This document shows positions 31,299-32,360 of a stretch of DNA of 32,360 nucleotides, piece by piece. The notes beneath the pieces are model-generated. The model searched no databases, was not told where the DNA came from, and saw only the letters and a program-made list of their open reading frames with translations. Within the stretch, counting starts at the first letter, position 1. Each line of letters opens with the position of its first letter. A program made the position numbers and the translations under genes. Source of the stretch: Chloroflexota bacterium (GTDB lineage: Bacteria; Chloroflexota; Dehalococcoidia; Tepidiformales; Tepidiformaceae); contig JAPPBY010000038.1 in NCBI GenBank assembly GCA_026702615.1, positions 1 through 32,360 on the forward strand, written 5' to 3'.

Positions 31299-32219
31299 TC
31301 AGCCCGATCGCGCCGGCCCCAGGAGGGCGGCGGAACCCCAGAGGCGCGCGATCGCCGAGGCCTTCTCGCGGCCGTTCAGGCGGACGCGCTCGGAGAGGAC
31401 GTCGTAGTTGCGCTCCTCGATGCGCTGGAGGAGTTCGAAGTAGACGCCCTGGAGCACGTTCACGCACATGCGCGAGCGCACATCGAGCAGGGGCAGCAGG
31501 TGACGTCCGCGGCGGAAGTAGCGATGAGCGCGCTCGCCCTGGGCGGCCAGCATCGAGCGGAAACGCTCGTCGTAGTCGCAGGCGAGGATGTCGTCGGGCG
31601 TGAGGCCGTGGGCGGCGAGCTCGTCGGTGGGGAAGTAGACGCGGCCTCGCTCCGCGTCCTCCTTCACGTCGCGCATGATGTTCACGATCTGGAGGCCGAT
31701 CCCCATGCTGGTGGCGAACTCCTCGGCGCGCGGGTGGGGCTTCGCGCCGAAGATGGAGACGCAGATGTGGCCGACCATCGAGGCCACGCGGTAGCAGTAC
31801 TGGCGGAGGTCATCCCAGGTCTCGTAGCGGTTGATGGTGAAGTCCATCTCGACGCCGTTCACCAGCTCCTCGAAGTGCTGCTGGGGCATGGAGAAGCGGT
31901 CGACCGCGTCACCCAGAGCGATGAAGAGCGGTCCCTGGCGGGAGCCGGCGTAGCAGCCCTCCAGGCGCTCGCGGGCGAGGGCGATCTCCTTCTCCTGGCG
32001 GGACCGATCGGTCAGCTCGTCGGCGATGTCGTCGACGTAGCCGCTGAAGGCATAGGCGGCGTAGATGGCGTTGCGCTTCTGCGCGGGCAGGATGGTGAAG
32101 GCGTAGTAGAAGTTCGAGGCGCGATCCTTGGTGTAGGCCTTGCACCAGGCGTAGGCCTCCTCGGGTGTGAATCGCTCGTCGGCGTGAGCATCGAGCTCCG
32201 CCAGCACGTCGAAAGCCAT
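31299..32219 (-). CDS. hpnD: Presqualene diphosphate synthase HpnD
   Basis: HpnD condenses two farnesyl diphosphates to presqualene diphosphate. The 306-residue protein has both Asp-rich motifs of the squalene/phytoene synthase family: D63-D64-x2-D67 (YVDDIADE) and D184-x3-D188 (RDVKEDAERGR). The RYETWDDLRQYCYRVASMVGH segment is also typical. The ATG at 32219 follows a GGGGAAG ribosome-binding site; the in-frame TTG at 32240 is less likely. It sits between a partial hpnC-like gene and hpnE, which supports HpnD over HpnC or phytoene synthase. Confidence 0.92.
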   Translation of the reverse strand: MAFDVLAELDAHADERFTPEEAYAWCKAYTKDRASNFYYAFTILPAQKRNAIYAAYAFSGYVDDIADELTDRSRQEKEIALARERLEGCYAGSRQGPLFIALGDAVDRFSMPQQHFEELVNGVEMDFTINRYETWDDLRQYCYRVASMVGHICVSIFGAKPHPRAEEFATSMGIGLQIVNIMRDVKEDAERGRVYFPTDELAAHGLTPDDILACDYDERFRSMLAAQGERAHRYFRRGRHLLPLLDVRSRMCVNVLQGVYFELLQRIEERNYDVLSERVRLNGREKASAIARLWGSAALLGPARSG

Positions 32220-32236
32220 TTGCGTCTTCCCCTCTC

Positions 32237-32360
32237 TCAAATACCCATAGCGATGCGGGCGCCGTTCACGACCGCCAGCCGGGCCTTGACGGCCTTCGTG
32301 ACGCGGGGGCGGGCGCTGAGCGTGTCGTAGCCGGCGGCCTCGATGGCGTTGAGGATGGCC
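32237..32360 (-). CDS. hpnC: C-terminal end of a squalene/phytoene synthase family gene, probably HpnC (partial)
   Basis: The frame ending with TGA at 32239-32237 encodes at least 40 residues, AILNAIEAAGYDTLSARPRVT and on to ARIAMGI. The IL-IEAAGYD-LS-RPRV-KA-K-RLA pattern is the usual C-terminus of squalene/phytoene synthases. It is 17 nt upstream of hpnD, where hpnC is normally found, and would release the diphosphate of presqualene diphosphate to give hydroxysqualene. The rest lies beyond the window edge. Confidence 0.78.
   Translation of the reverse strand, partial: AILNAIEAAGYDTLSARPRVTKAVKARLAVVNGARIAMGI

Overview
This is a GC-rich bacterial chromosome segment, densely packed with genes on both strands and without phage, insertion-sequence or CRISPR features. 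Core genes (gyrB, tsaD, asd, a ccsA/resC-type cytochrome c assembly gene, trmO, tRNA-Sec, tRNA-Ser) sit among accessory catabolic genes (LLM-class flavin enzyme, CaiB/BaiF CoA-transferase, Rieske oxygenase, ThuA-like protein, SDRs, amidase, nitrilase) and a hopanoid gene cluster. This mix, with a GAAC-N4-GTTC SOS box and many apparently leaderless genes, fits a Chloroflexota lineage (Dehalococcoidia/SAR202-like) best. An actinobacterial or other high-GC origin cannot be excluded from sequence alone; the assignment is inference.

Layout. 1-1.9 kb: tail of an unknown gene, an AlkB-type repair dioxygenase under a LexA-like operator, a YfcE-like phosphoesterase and a DUF454 membrane protein. 1.9-6.8 kb: Band 7 protein, TsaD, a MoaD/ThiS-like carrier with an amidase, and CcsA. 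6.9-11.7 kb: LLM oxidoreductase, tRNA-Sec, gyrB, trmO, a tyrosine-phosphatase-like protein and tRNA-Ser(CGA). 11.8-17.2 kb: a tandem-domain nitrilase, then a leftward series encoding a PAP2 membrane protein, an alpha/beta hydrolase lacking its Ser nucleophile, a 36-residue membrane peptide, a ketosynthase-like protein lacking its catalytic residues and a metallo-beta-lactamase-fold protein lacking its metal ligands. 17.3-21.6 kb: a small Cys-motif protein, asd, a second Ser-less alpha/beta hydrolase, a PD-(D/E)XK nuclease convergent with a Dam-type methylase, and a membrane protein. 21.7-26.8 kb: CaiB, VOC, ThuA, SDR, Rieske oxygenase and a tiny Pro-rich protein. 26.8-32.4 kb: a membrane protein, then the leftward hopanoid genes hpnC(partial)-hpnD-hpnE-hpnH-hpnG-SDR.

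How the genes work together. The hpn genes would convert farnesyl diphosphate to squalene (HpnC/D/E) and build the C35 side chain (HpnH/HpnG); the squalene-hopene cyclase is not in the window. CaiB, VOC and ThuA form a co-directional unit next to an SDR and a Rieske oxygenase, suggesting oxidative catabolism via CoA thioesters.

The most unusual observations are: (1) the run of apparently catalytically dead enzymes at 13.4-16.2 kb, plus a similar one at 18.8 kb; (2) a TAnnnT -10 element placed 6-9 nt before the start codon of about twelve genes, implying widespread leaderless transcription; (3) a ketosynthase-like frame with no standard start codon, joined in frame through one TAG to a membrane peptide; (4) a compact nuclease/Dam-methylase pair with overlapping 3' ends.
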